A DNA stretch of 64,000 nt, taken from positions 1,550,001 through 1,614,000 of the forward strand of contig CAWKDV010000002.1 of the NCBI GenBank assembly GCA_963848495.1, in the 5' to 3' direction. This DNA is from JAICJR01 sp963848495. GTDB taxonomy: Bacteria; Actinomycetota; Thermoleophilia; Solirubrobacterales; Thermoleophilaceae. Positions 17,494 to 27,572 of the stretch are shown one piece after another (within the stretch, counting starts at the first letter, position 1; every line of letters begins with the position of its first letter). A program made the position numbers and the translations under genes. Under the pieces are notes generated by a model that did no database searches, was not told where the DNA came from, and saw only the letters and a list, made by a program, of their open reading frames with translations.

Positions 17494-18132
17494 ATGGGCG
17501 CCCTCGCCATTTTCGGCATTCACAACGACACGCTGAACCGCGTGGTCAGCCTGATCCTGCTGTTCCTGGTGGTGATCTGGCTGGCGCTCGTCTACTGGAC
17601 CTGGTCCGACGCGCGGCGCCGGATCGCGGATCCGATGCTGATCGCCTGTGCCACGGCGGCGTCGCTGTTCCCGTTCCTCGGCACGATCATCTACATGATC
17701 GTGCGGCCGCCCGAGTACCTCGACGACGCGCGCGAGCGCGACCTCGAGATCGCGGCGGCCGAGGCGCGGCTGGCGCAGCTCGAGCAGGGCTGCCCCTACT
17801 GCGGCTTCAAGATCGAGAAGACCTTCCTGCGCTGTCCGAGCTGCCTGAGACGGCTGAAGGAGCCCTGCCAGACCTGCGGCAAGCCGCTCGATCCGCTCTG
17901 GAAGATCTGCCCCTACTGCGAGGCGGAGGTGCCGGGCGCGCAGCTGGCTCAGGAGGCGGCGGCCGCCGCGCCGCCGCGGCGGCGTTCGGTACGCCGGACA
18001 GCCGCCGCCGGCGGCCCCTACGGCACGGACCCGGCGCCCACGCGCTCCAGGCCCACCTCGGCCCCACCACCACCGCCGCCGTCCCGCGGCGAGGGGGGCA
18101 GCGGCCCCCGTCCACGCCCCGCCGGCGACTGA
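17494..18132 (+). CDS. Membrane protein with double zinc ribbon
   Basis: 212 aa. Two N-terminal TM helices (about 17-37 and 50-72) are followed by a short helix and a double zinc ribbon with four CxxC knuckles (CPYCG, CPSC, CQTCG, CPYC; about residues 100-150). The C-terminus is a low-complexity Pro/Arg/Gly tail. This DZANK-like architecture is widespread but functionally undefined; the ribbon should face the cytoplasm. ndk follows 24 nt later. Confidence 0.8.
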   Translation: MGALAIFGIHNDTLNRVVSLILLFLVVIWLALVYWTWSDARRRIADPMLIACATAASLFPFLGTIIYMIVRPPEYLDDARERDLEIAAAEARLAQLEQGCPYCGFKIEKTFLRCPSCLRRLKEPCQTCGKPLDPLWKICPYCEAEVPGAQLAQEAAAAAPPRRRSVRRTAAAGGPYGTDPAPTRSRPTSAPPPPPPSRGEGGSGPRPRPAGD

Positions 18133-18156
18133 TCCCGAACATCCAAGGAGAACGAG

Positions 18157-18564
18157 TTGGAGAGGACCCTGATCCTGGTAAAGCCGGACGCCTTCGCCCG
18201 CGGCCTCAGCGGCGAGGTGATCGCCCGCTTCGAGCGCAAGGGGCTGCGGATCGTCGCGCTCAAGCACATGCAGGTCGAGCGCTCGCTGGCCGAGCAGCAC
18301 TACGCGGAGCACAGCGAGAAGCCGTTCTTCGGCGATCTCGTCGACTTCATCACCGGCGGCCCGCTGGTGGCCATGGTGCTCGAGGGCTACTCGGCGATCT
18401 CCGCCGCGCGCCAGGTGATCGGCTCCACCAACCCGCTCGAGGCCTCGCCGGGCTCGATCCGCGGCGACTACGCGCTCGAGGTTCAGACCAACCTCGTCCA
18501 CGGCTCGGACGGGCCCGAGTCCTCCGCCCGCGAGATCGGCCTGTTCTTCCCGGACCTCGGCTGA
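18157..18564 (+). CDS. ndk: Nucleoside diphosphate kinase
   Basis: Transfers the gamma phosphate between NTPs and NDPs through a phospho-histidine. 135 aa, normal length. LVKPDAFARGL binds nucleotide; the active His is H115 in LVHGSDG. The start is TTG 18157, supported by AAGGAG at 18145-18150 with 6-nt spacing and by the family N-terminus ERTLILVKPD. maf follows with a 1-nt gap. Confidence 0.95.
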   Translation: MERTLILVKPDAFARGLSGEVIARFERKGLRIVALKHMQVERSLAEQHYAEHSEKPFFGDLVDFITGGPLVAMVLEGYSAISAARQVIGSTNPLEASPGSIRGDYALEVQTNLVHGSDGPESSAREIGLFFPDLG

Positions 18565-18565
18565 C

Positions 18566-19105
18566 GTGCTGACGCTCGCCTCCGCGTCCCCGCAGCGGCG
18601 AGCGATCCTGGAGCAGCTGGGAGTGGAGTTCCGCGTCGTGGTGCCCGACGTGGAGGAGCTGACGGCGGGCGAGCCGGCCGCCGTGGTGGTGGAGAACGCG
18701 CTGCGCAAGGCCCGCGCCGTGGAGGGCGACCTCGTCGTGGCCGCGGACACCGAGGTGGTGCTCGACGGCCGGGTGTTCGGCAAGGCGGCGGGCCCTGAGC
18801 AGGCGTTGGAGTTCCTGCGCGCGCTCGGCGGCCGCACGCACGAGGTCTGGGGCGGCCTGGCGCTGCGGACGGGCGGTGAGGAGCTCACCGCGCACGCGAT
18901 GACCCGCGTCACCCTGCGGCCGCTCGAGCCGGCCGACCTCGCCTGGTACCTCGGCACAGGCGAGTGGCGCGAGCGCGCGGGTGCCTATGCGATCCAGGGC
19001 CGTGGCTCGTCGCTGGTGGAGCGCATCGAGGGCGACTACTGGAACGTGGTGGGCCTGCCGCTGGCCGCGCTGATGCGCCTGGCGCCGGAGCTGGTGCGCG
19101 GCTGA
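18566..19105 (+). CDS. maf: Maf-like nucleotide pyrophosphatase
   Basis: House-cleaning hydrolase of dTTP/UTP or modified nucleotides. 179 aa. LASASPQRRAIL is the phosphate-binding start, AADTEVVLDGRVFGK carries the catalytic Asp, and GAYAIQGRGSSLVERIEGDYWNVVGLPL is the C-terminal signature. GTG 18566 starts 1 nt after ndk, so the pair is one nucleotide-pool operon. Confidence 0.93.
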   Translation: MLTLASASPQRRAILEQLGVEFRVVVPDVEELTAGEPAAVVVENALRKARAVEGDLVVAADTEVVLDGRVFGKAAGPEQALEFLRALGGRTHEVWGGLALRTGGEELTAHAMTRVTLRPLEPADLAWYLGTGEWRERAGAYAIQGRGSSLVERIEGDYWNVVGLPLAALMRLAPELVRG

Positions 19106-19164
19106 AGCCGCACTACGCCGGATTTTCGCTGCAAACTGGGCTCCCAACGCCGGCGCAGGTTGGC

Positions 19165-19170
19165 TACACT
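19165..19170 (+). promoter_or_regulatory. -10-like TACACT upstream of mreB
   Basis: TACACT in the 164-nt maf-mreB gap, 99 nt before the mreB ATG. It would give the cell-shape operon a leader of about 90 nt. Confidence 0.4.
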
Positions 19171-19269
19171 TGGCGCGGCTTCCGGGCGGCCCGCTCCCAC
19201 TGCACGATGTCTTGCGGCTCGCCCAGGCGTTCTCGGCTGCCGTCAGGCGACCTACTCTTCGAATAGTCA

Positions 19270-20316
<1,047 letters not shown>

Positions 20317-20338
20317 GCGCGCCGGAGGTACACCCTAG

Positions 20339-21223
20339 GTGTACGACAAGAAGGTTGTCCGCAGAAGGCGGGCGGTCTTGGGCGTGTTGGTCGTCCTCTC
20401 GATCGCACTGCTCACGATCTACTTCGGCGAGTCCGCCGGGGGCTCGCTGCACAACTTCTCGAACGGCGCACAGGCCGCCTTCTCGCCGCTCGAGAAGGGC
20501 GTCAGCATCGCCTTCCGGCCGGTGCGCAACCTCGCCAACTCGACCGGCGACTTCTTCCACGCCAAGAAGCAGAACAAGCAGCTGAAGAAGGAGGTCGCGC
20601 AGCTGCGCCAGCAGCTCGCGCAGAACCAGACGGCGGTGCACGACGCCAGCGAGCTGTCGAAGCTCACCGGGCTGACGAACAACGCGAGCTTCGGGGCGGG
20701 TGGCAAGTGGGTCACCGCCCGGGTCATCGAGCGTTCGCCGACCGTCTGGTACTCCAGCGTCGTCCTCAACCAGGGCAGCGGCTCGGGCATCGAGGTGAAC
20801 GACCCGGTGATCGCGGCCGGCGGCCTGGCGGGCAGGGTGTCGGCCGTGACGGGCGGCACCGCCCGGGTCATGCTGATCACCGACGAGTTGAGCCACGTGG
20901 ACGCCGAGGCGATGCCCGGCGGCGCCAAGGGCATCGTCGATCCGGAGGTGGGCAACCCCGACGACATGCTGTTCGACTACCTCCAGCGCAACGCGAACAT
21001 CGCGGTCGGCCAGACGGTCGTCACCTCGGGTCTGGTATCGGGCAGCCTGGAGTCGATCTTCCCGCGCGGCATCCCGGTCGGCCGCGTGAAGCGCGTCGAC
21101 CCGGGCGAGCTCGCCACCGACCAGCGCGTGCACATCCAGCCGTTCGCCAACCTGCGCGGCATGGACTTCGTCCAGGTGCTCACCGGCCGCGCGCAGCAGC
21201 TGAGAGCGCAGGTGGGGCCGTGA
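20339..21223 (+). CDS. mreC: Rod-shape protein MreC
   Basis: Elongasome scaffold, one TM helix (about residues 12-31) and a periplasmic domain. 294 aa. A coiled coil (KQNKQLKKEVAQLRQQLAQNQ) precedes the double beta-barrel with GLAGRVSAVTGGTARVMLITD and VVTSGLVSGSLESIFPRGIPVG. GTG 20339 has GGAGG at 20324-20328. Its stop overlaps the GTG of mreD. Confidence 0.95.
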   Translation: MYDKKVVRRRRAVLGVLVVLSIALLTIYFGESAGGSLHNFSNGAQAAFSPLEKGVSIAFRPVRNLANSTGDFFHAKKQNKQLKKEVAQLRQQLAQNQTAVHDASELSKLTGLTNNASFGAGGKWVTARVIERSPTVWYSSVVLNQGSGSGIEVNDPVIAAGGLAGRVSAVTGGTARVMLITDELSHVDAEAMPGGAKGIVDPEVGNPDDMLFDYLQRNANIAVGQTVVTSGLVSGSLESIFPRGIPVGRVKRVDPGELATDQRVHIQPFANLRGMDFVQVLTGRAQQLRAQVGP

Positions 21224-21798
21224 TCGTCACCCCCAGCGCGATCGCCCGGCTGGTGGCGATCACGATCTTCGCGGTCGTGATCGAGACTGCCGGCGTCTCG
21301 GGGGTGCGGGTGATCGGCGGCACCGCGGACCTGGTGCCGCTCGTGGTCGGGGCGGTGGCGCTCTGGGGCGGGGCGATCACGGGCGCCGCGGTCGGCTTCG
21401 CCATGGGGCTGCTGCTCGACCTCCTGCTCGGCCAGGACGTGGGCGCTTCGTCGCTCGTGCTCACGCTGATCGGCTTCTGGGTCGGCCGCTACGGCGAGCA
21501 GAACGAGCCGTCGCACGGCCTGCTGCCGATCCCCGTCGCCGCCGCCACCACGGCGATGTACCTCGCCGGCCTGGCCATCGTCAGCTTCCTGCTCGCCTTC
21601 GACGCGAAGGTGAGCATCTACGCCTTCCGCGACATGTTCATCACGTTGATCCTGAACACGGTGCTGGCGCTGCCGGTGTTCTGGCTGATCCGCCGGATCC
21701 TGCGTCCGGTGTTGAAGGTCGATCCGGCCGACCGCCGCCGCAGGCGGGCGCAGCCGATCGAGTCCGGCCCCATCGGCCTGCGGGGGCTCGAGGTCTAG
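21220..21798 (+). CDS. mreD: Rod-shape protein MreD
   Basis: Integral membrane partner of MreC. 192 aa, about six hydrophobic helices, with the family segment GAAVGFAMGLLLDLLLGQDVGASSLVLTL, which matches the substrate-less ECF-like MreD fold. GTG 21220 overlaps the mreC TGA (GTGA), implying coupled translation. A basic C-terminal tail follows. mrdA begins 4 nt later. Confidence 0.9.
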   Translation: MIVTPSAIARLVAITIFAVVIETAGVSGVRVIGGTADLVPLVVGAVALWGGAITGAAVGFAMGLLLDLLLGQDVGASSLVLTLIGFWVGRYGEQNEPSHGLLPIPVAAATTAMYLAGLAIVSFLLAFDAKVSIYAFRDMFITLILNTVLALPVFWLIRRILRPVLKVDPADRRRRRAQPIESGPIGLRGLEV

Positions 21799-21802
21799 AC
21801 CC

Positions 21803-23671
21803 ATGTACCTCGACAACGAGAACCGGCCGACGATCACGCCTCAGCTGGCCCTGCGTGTGGCGATCCTCGGCGGCATCGCCCTCGTGATGTTCGCGGTCAT
21901 CTTCTTCCGGCTCTGGTACCTGCAGATCCTGTCCGGCGACAAGTACGTCGCCGAGGCGAAGAACAACCAGGTGCGCGACATCCTCGTCCAGGCGCCGCGC
22001 GGGGCCATCGTCGACCGCGACGGCAACGTGCTGGTGCGCAACCGGACCGGCTGGGCGGTGACGATCAGCCCCGACAAGCTGCCCAAGCAGCAGGCCGTGA
22101 AGGACCAGCTCTACACGCGCCTCGCCAAGGTGCTGCACATGCGCAAGGCGGACATCCGCAACAGCGTCCGCACCGAGCTGCGGGCAATCCCCTTCGCCAA
22201 GGCCACGGTGAAGAACGACGTCAGCGGCGGTGTCTACTCGTACATTCTCGAGCACATCACGCAGTTCCCGGGGGTGTCGGTGGATCCCGTCTACCTGCGC
22301 TTCTACCCGCACCATGACCTGGCTGCGCAGCTCGTCGGCTGGGTGGGCCAGGTCACCGCCGAACAGATCAAGCAGCCCGCCTACAAGGGCGTGAACATGA
22401 ACGACCGCGTTGGCCAGGCCGGCATCGAGTCCTCCTACGACCGCTTCCTGCGCGGCATCGACGGCGCCGCGCGGGTGCAGGTGGACGCCTCCGGGGCGCT
22501 CCGCAACACGCTCACGACCAAGAAGTCGGTGCAGGGCCACCAGCTGCGGCTCACGCTGAACAGCGAGGCGCAGCGCGTCGGCCAGGAGACGCTGGCCGGA
22601 CGCTTCGGCGGCTTCGTGGCGATGGACGTCCATGACGGCTCGATCCTCGCGCTCGGCAGCGCGCCGACGTTCGATCCCAACGTCTTCTCGAAGGGCGTCA
22701 AGGAGTCGACCTACAAGGCGCTCATCTCGAAGGCCAACGGCGCGCCGCTCACCAACCGGGCCACCCAGTCCCTCTATCCCACCGGCTCGACCTTCAAGCC
22801 GATCACCTCGGTCGCCGCGCTCACCTGTGGCGTGCTCACACCGAGCCAGGTGCTGTTCGACGGGGGCACCTTCAAGCTCGGGACCCAGAAGTTCCAAAAT
22901 GCCGGCGGCGCCTCCTACGGCGCCCTCAGCCTGGTGCGCGCGCTCACCGTCTCGAGCGACGTCTTCTTCTACCAGGTGGGCGCCTCGCTGGACAGCGCCT
23001 GCGGCGGCACGCAGCTCCAGCGCTGGGGCCACAAGCTGGGCATCGGCCGCCCGACCGGCATCGACCTGCCCGCCGAGGGCAGCGGCTTCCTTCCCACGGC
23101 GGCGCAGGTCAACCGCCTGCACAAGAAGATCCCGTCGGTGTTCGACTTCTGGACGCCGGGACAGAGCGTGCTGCTCGCCGTGGGCCAGGGCTACTTGCAG
23201 GCCGACCCGCTCCAGATGGCTGTGGCCTATGCCGGCATCGCCACCGACTACAGGGTCAAGCCGCACCTGGCGATGCGGATCGACGACTCCCAGGGACGCG
23301 CGATCCAGCAGTTCGCCACGCCGCCGCGCGCCAAGCTGAACATCCCGCCGCAGTATCGCCAGGCGATCATGGACGGCCTCTACGGCGCCGCGAACGCACC
23401 CGGCGGCACCTCGACAGACGTCTTCAAGGGCTTCCCGATCAAGGTCTGCGGCAAGACCGGCACGGCCCAGCGCATCGGCAAGCCCGACCAGTCCTGGTAC
23501 GTCCTGCTCGCACCCTGCCCCAACCCGAAGTACGTCGTGGCGGTCACCGACGAGAATGGCGGCTGGGGCGCCGAGACGGCTGCGCCCGACGCTCGCCGTA
23601 TCCTGGCGGCGCTGTACGGAGACAAGAAGGACGAGAGCAAGGTCGTGAAGGGGACGAACCAGTCCCGCTAG
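21803..23671 (+). CDS. mrdA: Penicillin-binding protein 2 (elongation transpeptidase)
   Basis: Cross-links peptidoglycan during side-wall growth. 622 aa. One TM anchor (about 19-42), a PBP dimerisation/pedestal domain, then the transpeptidase domain. Active-site S329-T-F-K332 (GSTFKPI) and KTG at 551-553 (CGKTGTAQ) are intact; the second motif reads SSD in place of the commoner SxN. Followed by rodA, its glycosyltransferase partner. Confidence 0.96.
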   Translation: MYLDNENRPTITPQLALRVAILGGIALVMFAVIFFRLWYLQILSGDKYVAEAKNNQVRDILVQAPRGAIVDRDGNVLVRNRTGWAVTISPDKLPKQQAVKDQLYTRLAKVLHMRKADIRNSVRTELRAIPFAKATVKNDVSGGVYSYILEHITQFPGVSVDPVYLRFYPHHDLAAQLVGWVGQVTAEQIKQPAYKGVNMNDRVGQAGIESSYDRFLRGIDGAARVQVDASGALRNTLTTKKSVQGHQLRLTLNSEAQRVGQETLAGRFGGFVAMDVHDGSILALGSAPTFDPNVFSKGVKESTYKALISKANGAPLTNRATQSLYPTGSTFKPITSVAALTCGVLTPSQVLFDGGTFKLGTQKFQNAGGASYGALSLVRALTVSSDVFFYQVGASLDSACGGTQLQRWGHKLGIGRPTGIDLPAEGSGFLPTAAQVNRLHKKIPSVFDFWTPGQSVLLAVGQGYLQADPLQMAVAYAGIATDYRVKPHLAMRIDDSQGRAIQQFATPPRAKLNIPPQYRQAIMDGLYGAANAPGGTSTDVFKGFPIKVCGKTGTAQRIGKPDQSWYVLLAPCPNPKYVVAVTDENGGWGAETAAPDARRILAALYGDKKDESKVVKGTNQSR

Positions 23672-23682
23672 GGGCTGATCGT

Positions 23683-23688
23683 TAGTGT
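23683..23688 (+). promoter_or_regulatory. -10-like TAGTGT before rodA
   Basis: TAGTGT with 8 nt to the rodA ATG; a possible internal operon promoter. Confidence 0.3.
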
Positions 23689-23696
23689 GACCGCGG

Positions 23697-24906
23697 ATGA
23701 CGGCGACTCCATACGGCGGCTCCGTCAAGGACTTCCGGGACGAGGCGCAGCCCGTTGGGCTGGGGCTCGGGTTCCTGAAGATCGATCCGCTCCTGTTCCT
23801 CGGCACGCTGGGCATCGCGGCGTGCGGGATCTACACGATCTACACGGCCACCAACACGGACATCCCGGGCAGCCCCGACTACTACGTGATGCGCCAGAGC
23901 GTGTACGTGGGGGTCGGCGTCCTGTTCATGCTGATCGCGTCCCGTTTCGACTACTCCCGGCTGCGCGAGTGGCGGATCGCCCTCTATGGGGTGATGATCG
24001 CCTCAGTGCTGCTCACGCTCGGCCTCGGCACGGCCACGCGCGGGTCCAAGCGATGGATCAACTTCCCGTTCTTCAACTTCCAGCCGTCCGAGCTCGGCAA
24101 GGTGCTGCTTGTGCTGGCACTCTCCGGGTTCCTGGTGGACCGAACGCGGCGTCTCGGAGAGAAGGAGACGACCGCGCCGCATCATGCTGCTGGCCGTCCT
24201 GCCGGCGATGCTCGTCATCGCACAGCCGGACCTCGGCAGCGGTTTCGTCTACATCACGATCGCCCTGGCCCTGCTGTTCGTGGCCGGGACCAAGTGGACC
24301 CACTTCGCCCTGCTGGGCGTGCTCGCCACGGCCGCGGTCACCGCGGTGGTGGTGGTCGGCCCGGCGCTGGGCACGCACCTGTTGAAGGACTACCAGGTGC
24401 AGCGCCTCACGGCGTTCGTGCATCCGAGCGACAACCCGCGCGATCAGGGTTATCAGCTCAAGCAGTCGACGATCGCGATCGGCTCAGGTCAGAAGGTCGG
24501 TCGCGGTGCGAACGGCGCCACGCAGACCAAGCTCGACTTCATCCCCGAGCACCACACGGACTTCGTGTTCTCGGTGGTCGGCGAGGAGTTCGGCTTCATG
24601 GGCGCTGCCGTCGTCCTGTCGCTCTACGCCCTCGTGATCTGGAGAGGGCTTCGTATCCTTACTATGGCGAAGAACTTGTACGGAAGCCTGGTGGCGGGAG
24701 GCATCGTCGCAATGCTGATGTTCCAGGTCTTCGTCAACGTGGGGATGACCGTGGGCATCATGCCCATCACCGGAGTCCCGTTACCGCTAATGAGTTACGG
24801 CGGCTCCTCGGTGATAGTCACCCTGCTCGCCCTAGGGCTGTTGCAGTCGGTCCACGTGCAAGCACGCGAGATCGCGCTGGCCAAGGGGCGTCAGACACTT
24901 CTATGA
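23697..24906 (+). CDS. rodA: RodA SEDS glycosyltransferase (frame-disrupted)
   Basis: Peptidoglycan polymerase of the elongasome. The 5' part reads in frame 3 from ATG 23697 (KIDPLLFLGTLGIAACGIYTIY through RGSKRWINFPFFNFQPSELGKVLLVLALSGFLVDRTRRLGEK). From about 24175 the sense moves to frame 1 (IMLLAVLPAMLVIAQPDLGSGFVY through DFIPEHHTDFVFSVVGEEFG and PLPLMSYGGSS) to TGA 24906. A single extra base near 24165-24178 explains it. Both halves are well conserved, so recent mutation or sequencing error is likelier than decay. Joined length is about 400 aa, normal. Confidence 0.85.
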
Positions 24907-24915
24907 GAGGAAACT

Positions 24916-26826
24916 TTGAGAAAAAGAGTGCTCGTCACGGTGGACCGTGGCGAAACCCGAGTCGCCATCCTGGAGGCGGAGGGGGAGCCCCTTCCCCAGA
25001 ACGGCGAGGGTAACGACAAGCCCGCCGGCGGCAGGCGCCGCCGCGGCAGCACGAAGGCCCCTCCCAAGCAGGAGGAGCTGAACGGCTCGCACGTTGCCGA
25101 GCTGTACATAGAGCGGCGGGGGAGCCGCTCGATAGTCGGAAACATCTACAAGGGCAAGGTCGACAACGTCCTGCCCGGCCTCGAGGCCGCCTTCGTGGAC
25201 ATCGGCCTCGACAAGAACGGGTTCCTCCATGCCGACGACATCGTCATCCCCGGCGTGGAGGTCGCGCGCCGCGGGCGCAGCGGCAAGGGGCAGCGCATCA
25301 CCGACCTGCTCAAGCCCGGCCAGGAGATCCTGGTCCAGGTGATGAAGGACCCGCTCAAGAGCAAGGGCGCGCGGCTCACGATGCAGCTCTCGATCGCCGG
25401 CCGCTATCTCGTCTACGTACCGCAGGGCGAGGGCGTCGGCGTCTCGCGCCGGCTCGACGACAAGGAGCGCGACCGGCTGCGCAAGGAGGCCGCCAAGCTC
25501 GACCTCGGCGAGGGCGGCGCGATCATCCGTACCGCCGCGCGCGGCGCCACGAAGGCCGACTTCGACCGCGAGGTCAAGTACCTGCACAAGCTCTACGAGG
25601 TCCTGCAGAAGCGCGCCAAGGAGACGGTCGCGCCGGCGATGGTCTTCCAGGAGGCGGACCTGTCGGTCCGCGTGGTGCGCGACATCTTCTCGGACCACTT
25701 CGAGGACGCCATGGTGGACGACCCCAAGCAGCACCAGCGGCTCACCTCGTTCCTGACCCGCACGGCGCCCGAGCTCGTGGACCGCGTCCACCTCTACACG
25801 GACGACGAGCCGCTGTTCGAGCGCTACGGCATCGAGGACGTGATCAAGTCGACGCTCAACCGGCGGGTGGACCTGCCCTCGGGCGGCTACCTGATCATCG
25901 ACTACGCCGAGGCGATGACGATCATCGACATCAACTCGGGCTCGTTCATCGGCCGCGGCAAGGGCGCCCGGCTCGAGGACACGATCACGAAGACCAACCT
26001 CGAGGCCGCCGATGAGGTCGTGCGCCAGCTCCGGCTGCGCGACATCGGCGGGATCATCGTCATCGACTTCATCGACATGGCTCGCGCCCGCAACCGCGAC
26101 GCCGTGCTGAAGGTGCTGCGCAAGGCGCTCGACGAGGACCGCACCAAGACCTACGTGATGGAGATCTCGCCGCTCGGGCTGGTGGAGATGACCCGCCAGA
26201 ACGTCACCGACGGTGTGCGCGAGATCCTCACCAAGCCCTGCCCGACCTGTCATGGCGAGGGCGTGGTGCTGTCCGAGGAGACCGTGGCCATCGAGGTCGA
26301 GCGCAAGCTGCGCGACCTGGCGAGCGAGCGCCCGGAGTCCGAGGCCTTCCTGATCCAGGTCAACCCGCGCGTGTCCGCCTGGCTGATCGGGAGCCCCGGC
26401 CGGCCGCTGATGGAGATCGAGGCCGACGTGGACAAGCACTTCCACTTCGAGGGCTCCGAGGGCCTGCCCATCGACCACTTCGCGGTCACCCTCGAGGGCT
26501 CCCGCGATGAGGTCGAGGAGCGCGCCCTGCCGTTCCGCGAGGGCGAGGAGGTGCTCGTCACGATCGAGGAGCCGCACATGTACAACGAGGACGACGCCGT
26601 GGCGAAGATCGACGGCTACGTGATCTCGGTGGCGAGGGGCGTGAAGTACCTCGGGCAGAAGCACCTGGTGCGGATCGAGAACGTGGGCCGTTCCTCCGCC
26701 GCCGCCACGATCGTCGGGGAGGAGCCGGTTGCCGAGAACGGAGATTCAGAGGAGGAGGCCCGCCCGAAGCGCACCCGCGGCCGCCGCGGCGGCAGGGGGC
26801 GACGGCCGAAGGCGGCGGCGGAGTAG
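24916..26826 (+). CDS. rng: Ribonuclease E/G
   Basis: Endoribonuclease for rRNA/tRNA maturation and mRNA decay. 636 aa. An S1 domain (about 60-150) is interrupted upstream by a charged Gly/Arg linker. The catalytic Mg-binding region has MTIIDINSGS and IIVIDFIDMA, each with the essential Asp. The zinc-link is CPTCHGEG. A TRAM-like segment (EEVLVTIEEPHMYN to LVRIENVG) and an Arg/Gly/Lys-rich RNA-binding tail complete it. The start is TTG 24916 with AGAGGA upstream, giving RKRVLVTVDRGETRVAILE. Confidence 0.93.
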   Translation: MRKRVLVTVDRGETRVAILEAEGEPLPQNGEGNDKPAGGRRRRGSTKAPPKQEELNGSHVAELYIERRGSRSIVGNIYKGKVDNVLPGLEAAFVDIGLDKNGFLHADDIVIPGVEVARRGRSGKGQRITDLLKPGQEILVQVMKDPLKSKGARLTMQLSIAGRYLVYVPQGEGVGVSRRLDDKERDRLRKEAAKLDLGEGGAIIRTAARGATKADFDREVKYLHKLYEVLQKRAKETVAPAMVFQEADLSVRVVRDIFSDHFEDAMVDDPKQHQRLTSFLTRTAPELVDRVHLYTDDEPLFERYGIEDVIKSTLNRRVDLPSGGYLIIDYAEAMTIIDINSGSFIGRGKGARLEDTITKTNLEAADEVVRQLRLRDIGGIIVIDFIDMARARNRDAVLKVLRKALDEDRTKTYVMEISPLGLVEMTRQNVTDGVREILTKPCPTCHGEGVVLSEETVAIEVERKLRDLASERPESEAFLIQVNPRVSAWLIGSPGRPLMEIEADVDKHFHFEGSEGLPIDHFAVTLEGSRDEVEERALPFREGEEVLVTIEEPHMYNEDDAVAKIDGYVISVARGVKYLGQKHLVRIENVGRSSAAATIVGEEPVAENGDSEEEARPKRTRGRRGGRGRRPKAAAE

Positions 26827-26831
26827 GGATC

Positions 26832-26891
26832 GCGGATTGCGGAGTAGCGGATTGCGGAGGGCGACAGTTCCGCAATCCGCAATCCGCAATC
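26832..26891. repeat. Interleaved GCGGATTGCGGA direct and inverted repeats
   Basis: Two copies of GCGGATTGCGGA (26832-26843, 26847-26858) face inverted copies starting at 26869. One perfect 12-bp stem (26847-26858 with 26869-26880, 10-nt loop) and competing alternatives are possible. Located just after the rng stop; may act as a terminator or attenuator before rplU. Confidence 0.5.
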
Positions 26892-26900
26892 TCCGTTGGC

Positions 26901-26906
26901 TACACT
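26901..26906 (+). promoter_or_regulatory. -10-like TACACT before rplU
   Basis: TACACT 30 nt before the rplU ATG, just downstream of the repeat hairpin. It implies a dedicated promoter for the rplU-rpmA unit with a leader of about 25 nt. Confidence 0.45.
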
Positions 26907-26913
26907 CCACGGC

Positions 26914-26931
26914 TGGCGCCCGGAGGCGCCA
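26914..26931 (+). promoter_or_regulatory. Hairpin enclosing the rplU ribosome site
   Basis: TGGCGCC (26914-26920) pairs with GGCGCCA (26925-26931) around the loop CGGA. The Shine-Dalgarno CGGAGG lies in the loop and 3' arm, 6-12 nt before ATG. Folding would hide it, suggesting translational control of L21. Confidence 0.45.
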
Positions 26932-26936
26932 CTTCC

Positions 26937-27314
26937 ATGTATGCCGTTGTCAAAGTAGGCGGAAAGCAGTATCGGGTCGAGAAGGGCGAGTCCCTTCTCG
27001 TCGACCGCATGGCTGCCGGCGAGGGTGACAAGGTCACGCTCGATCCGCTGCTGTTCGCGGACGGCGACAACACCGTGTTCGACGGCGGCGAGCTGGCCAA
27101 GATCAAGGTCGAGGCGGTCGTGACCGGCCACGAGCGCGGCAAGAAGGTCCACGTGCTCAAGTACAAGCCCAAGCGCGGCTACAAGCGCCGCACCGGCTTC
27201 CGCGCGGACCTCACGCGGCTCGAGATCAAGGACATCAAGCTGATGTCGCGGCGCCCGGCCGCCAAGAAGGACGCCGAACCCGCCGCCAACGAGGAGGCCG
27301 AGGATGGCTCATAA
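26937..27314 (+). CDS. rplU: 50S ribosomal protein L21
   Basis: 23S rRNA-binding protein of the large subunit. 125 aa. MYAVVKVGGKQYRVEKGE is the classical start, and GHERGKKVHVLKYKPKRGYKRRTGFR the signature. A C-terminal Ala/Glu-rich extension of about 20 residues exceeds the usual 103. The end overlaps rpmA by 11 nt. Confidence 0.97.
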   Translation: MYAVVKVGGKQYRVEKGESLLVDRMAAGEGDKVTLDPLLFADGDNTVFDGGELAKIKVEAVVTGHERGKKVHVLKYKPKRGYKRRTGFRADLTRLEIKDIKLMSRRPAAKKDAEPAANEEAEDGS

Positions 27315-27558
27315 GAAGGGGCTCGGCTCGAGCCGCAACGGCCGCGACTCGAACGCGCAGCGCCTGGGAGTGAAGGTGTTCGCCGGCCAGGTCGTGACCG
27401 GCGGCGAGATCATCGTCCGCCAGCGCGGCACGCGCTTCCATCCCGGCGACGGCGTGGGCATCGGCAAGGACGACACGATCTATGCCAGGCGCGCGGGCAC
27501 GGTCGAGTTCAAGACGGGCCGCCGCGGCCGCGTCATCTCGGTGCTGCCCGCCGAGTAG
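27304..27558 (+). CDS. rpmA: 50S ribosomal protein L27
   Basis: Peptidyl-transferase-centre protein. 84 aa. It starts directly MAHKKGLGSSRNGRDSNAQRLGVK, so there is no cleavable N-terminal extension as in Firmicutes. It overlaps rplU by 11 nt; GAGG within rplU serves as ribosome site. The usual L21-L27-Obg order is broken here by two inserted genes. Confidence 0.97.
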   Translation: MAHKKGLGSSRNGRDSNAQRLGVKVFAGQVVTGGEIIVRQRGTRFHPGDGVGIGKDDTIYARRAGTVEFKTGRRGRVISVLPAE

Positions 27559-27572
27559 CCCGCGGGCGAGAC

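Noticed and set aside
21641..23815. 724-codon reverse ORF opposite mrdA
   Set aside because: Antisense shadow of an undoubted PBP2 gene.
24160..24185. Programmed frameshift in rodA
   Set aside because: No slippery heptamer, stimulatory pseudoknot or precedent; a base error or mutation is simpler.
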